From contig JBJHBG010000075.1 in assembly GCA_050485385.1 (NCBI GenBank), positions 1-24,816 on the forward strand: a DNA stretch of 24,816 nt, read 5' to 3'. The notes beneath the pieces are model-generated. The model saw only the letters and a program-made list of their open reading frames with translations, had not been told where the DNA came from and did not search any database. Position 1 is the stretch's first letter. The number at the start of each line of letters is the position of its first letter. This stretch comes from RECO01 sp050485385 (lineage in GTDB: Bacteria; Pseudomonadota; Alphaproteobacteria; Geminicoccales; Geminicoccaceae). Shown piece by piece: positions 23,463 to 24,816 of this stretch. Made by a program: the position numbers and the translations under genes.

Positions 23463-24416
23463 TCAGCGGCCGATGGCGACCGCGAACTCGGCGAGGATGG
23501 CGTCGCGCGCCGCGTAGGCCTCGCTCGCATCGAGGTCGAGGAGGTGGAGATCGGCGATCAACGGCCGGTCGGCCGCAACGTCGGTCCGCGCCGGCATCAG
23601 GTAGACGCCCGCCACCATCGCCTGGCCCTCGTCGGACAGCATGTAGTCGAGAAAGGCGCGGGCCGCCTCCTCGTTCGCCGTCCACTCCATGACCATCGCC
23701 GGACGGGGCGCGATCACGGTACCCGAAGCCGGGAAGATCACCTCGACGCTCTCGCCCGCGGCCTTGCGGCCCATGGCGATGTAGTCGACCGCACCGAAGA
23801 CGGCGGCCTTGGCCCCCTGCAGCACCGGGTTCAGCGCCTGGGCGTTGGCGCCCGGCACCACCATGCCGTTCGCGGCCAGCGCCTCGAACAACTCCATCCC
23901 ACCCTCCATGGCGGCGAGGCCGGCGACCAGCTCGAACGCCGAGCCCGATTGCACCGGGTCCGGCATGGTGACGAGATCGGCGAAGGCCGGATCGGCCAGA
24001 TCGGCCCAGTCGGCCGGCTCGGGCGTGCCGCTCGTCGGGTTCCAGGCGATCGCCAGCGCCGACACCCCTTGCGCCACCGCGTACTCGGTCTGGAGGAAGT
24101 CCGGGATCACGTCGGCGTGGGGGCTGGTATAGGGCAGGAGCCAGCCGCGCTCGGCGAAGTCGGCCGCCGTCTCCCACGAGGCGGAAATCAGCACGTCGAC
24201 GACCGGGTTCTGCGCCTCGGCCTCGATCCGGGCGAGCACCTGACCGGTCGTGCCCTGGAACACGTCGACGCGGGTGCCGCTGGCGGCGGCGAAGCCCTCG
24301 GCCAGCGCCTCGATCAGGTTGGCGGGGCCGGCGGAGTAGACGGTAAGCGTGCCTTGCGCGGCGGCGGGCGCGGCGAGTGCCAGCGCCGCGAGCACGGCTA
24401 GGGGCTTAAGCGGCAT
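23463..24416 (-). CDS. ABC transporter substrate-binding protein, ferric/2-aminoethylphosphonate type, second system
   Basis: This is a periplasmic binding protein of 317 aa with a signal peptide (about 1-20, cleaved after AAA before QGTLTVYSAG). The segments GTTGQVLARIEAEAQNPVVDVL and VIFPASGTVIAPRPAMVM are typical of the FbpA/PhnS-like solute-binding family. As in the protein at 10811, no adjacent Tyr-Tyr iron-ligand pair is seen, so iron is not specially supported. The ATG at 24414-24416 follows AAGGAT and overlaps the end of the ATPase gene by 11 bases. Gene order is ATPase, binding protein, permease, unlike the other system (binding protein, permease, ATPase). Confidence 0.86.
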   Translation of the reverse strand: MPLKPLAVLAALALAAPAAAQGTLTVYSAGPANLIEALAEGFAAASGTRVDVFQGTTGQVLARIEAEAQNPVVDVLISASWETAADFAERGWLLPYTSPHADVIPDFLQTEYAVAQGVSALAIAWNPTSGTPEPADWADLADPAFADLVTMPDPVQSGSAFELVAGLAAMEGGMELFEALAANGMVVPGANAQALNPVLQGAKAAVFGAVDYIAMGRKAAGESVEVIFPASGTVIAPRPAMVMEWTANEEAARAFLDYMLSDEGQAMVAGVYLMPARTDVAADRPLIADLHLLDLDASEAYAARDAILAEFAVAIGR

Positions 24417-24816
24417 GGGCTTGATCCTTGGTTTCTGAGCTGCGCTGGTGATCCGGAAAGAAGACGAGCCGAGCGGGATCGACCGCGAGACCGACGAGTT
24501 CGCCCGGCGCGTAGCGCCGCTGCGCGGCCACGGTGATGGCACTGGTCTCCGCCAGGTCCACGGTCACGGCGTGATGCTCGCCACGGAAGACCGAGCGCCG
24601 CGCCCGTCCCGCAAGCTGAGCGTGGCCGTCGGCCGACCGTAGCGCGCGCCGGGCGAGCAGGAGCGTGCCCGACCCCCGATCCGGCTGGCCGGGGGCAGGA
24701 ACGAGGCAGCGGGCGGCCTCCAGCCACCAGCCCTCCGGGCGGGCCTCGGCGCGCACGAGGGTGCCGAGTTGCAGGAATTCTGCCACGGCCGGGCTGGCGG
24801 GTGCGGCGACGAGGAC
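24406..24816 (-). CDS. ABC transporter ATP-binding protein, C-terminal part (cut by window edge)
   Basis: Only the last 136 residues or so are inside the window and the frame is open to the edge. The visible start, PASPAVAEFLQLG, is the segment that follows the nucleotide-binding domain in Fe/polyamine/phosphonate-type ATPases. The rest is a TOBE-2 domain (LLLARRALRSADG, SVFRGEHHAVTVDL, GLAVDPARLVFF). Walker motifs lie outside the window. The TAA stop (24406-24408) is inside the binding-protein gene, an 11-base overlap that implies one transcript. Confidence 0.85.
   Translation of the reverse strand, partial: VLVAAPASPAVAEFLQLGTLVRAEARPEGWWLEAARCLVPAPGQPDRGSGTLLLARRALRSADGHAQLAGRARRSVFRGEHHAVTVDLAETSAITVAAQRRYAPGELVGLAVDPARLVFFPDHQRSSETKDQAHAA

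Overview
The window is GC-rich, densely packed bacterial DNA. It carries long antisense shadow frames and no RNA genes, IS elements or CRISPR arrays. A LivH-LivM fusion, very large PstC and PstA permeases, GTG/TTG starts and almost no spacer DNA point to an alphaproteobacterium, perhaps Rhodospirillales-like. This placement is an inference from gene style; no phylogenetic marker is present.

Region 1 (about 1-10686, minus strand) is one long catabolic-uptake operon, read from right to left. The order is an FAD subunit and a fused 2Fe-2S/molybdenum subunit of a molybdenum hydroxylase, a 6-hydroxynicotinate reductase-like Fe-S protein, a UPF0280 (ApbE-fold) protein, and a branched-chain amino acid-type ABC transporter (LivK, fused LivHM, LivG, LivF). 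Six junctions are 4-base ATGA or GTGA overlaps. The exception is the livK-livHM gap, which holds three consecutive stem-loops. The likely job is import of an N-heteroaromatic acid such as nicotinate, hydroxylation of its ring, then reductive dearomatisation. The later ring-opening enzymes are not in the window.

Region 2 (10687-14617, plus strand) is divergent from region 1. It encodes a binding protein, a double-length permease and an ATPase of the ferric/2-aminoethylphosphonate transporter class. A good Pho-box-like repeat sits 42 bases before its first gene, which favours a phosphorus compound as substrate.

Region 3 (14621-21783, minus strand) is the high-affinity phosphate operon pstS-pstC-pstA-pstB-phoU, with a Pho box before pstS and a 13-bp stem-loop after it. 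PstC carries a roughly 400-residue periplasmic beta-propeller-like insert, and PstA carries a roughly 235-residue insert containing a coiled coil. phoB and phoR are absent from the window.

Region 4 (21791-24816, minus strand) is the 3' part of a second ferric/aminoethylphosphonate-type transporter. It comprises the C-terminal end of the ATPase, cut by the window edge, then a binding protein and a double-length permease. It lies immediately upstream of, and in the same direction as, the pst operon.

No gene-free stretch exceeds about 140 bases. The four notable gaps (3379-3514, 10687-10810, 20572-20694, 21679-21790) all contain stem-loops or regulatory repeats.
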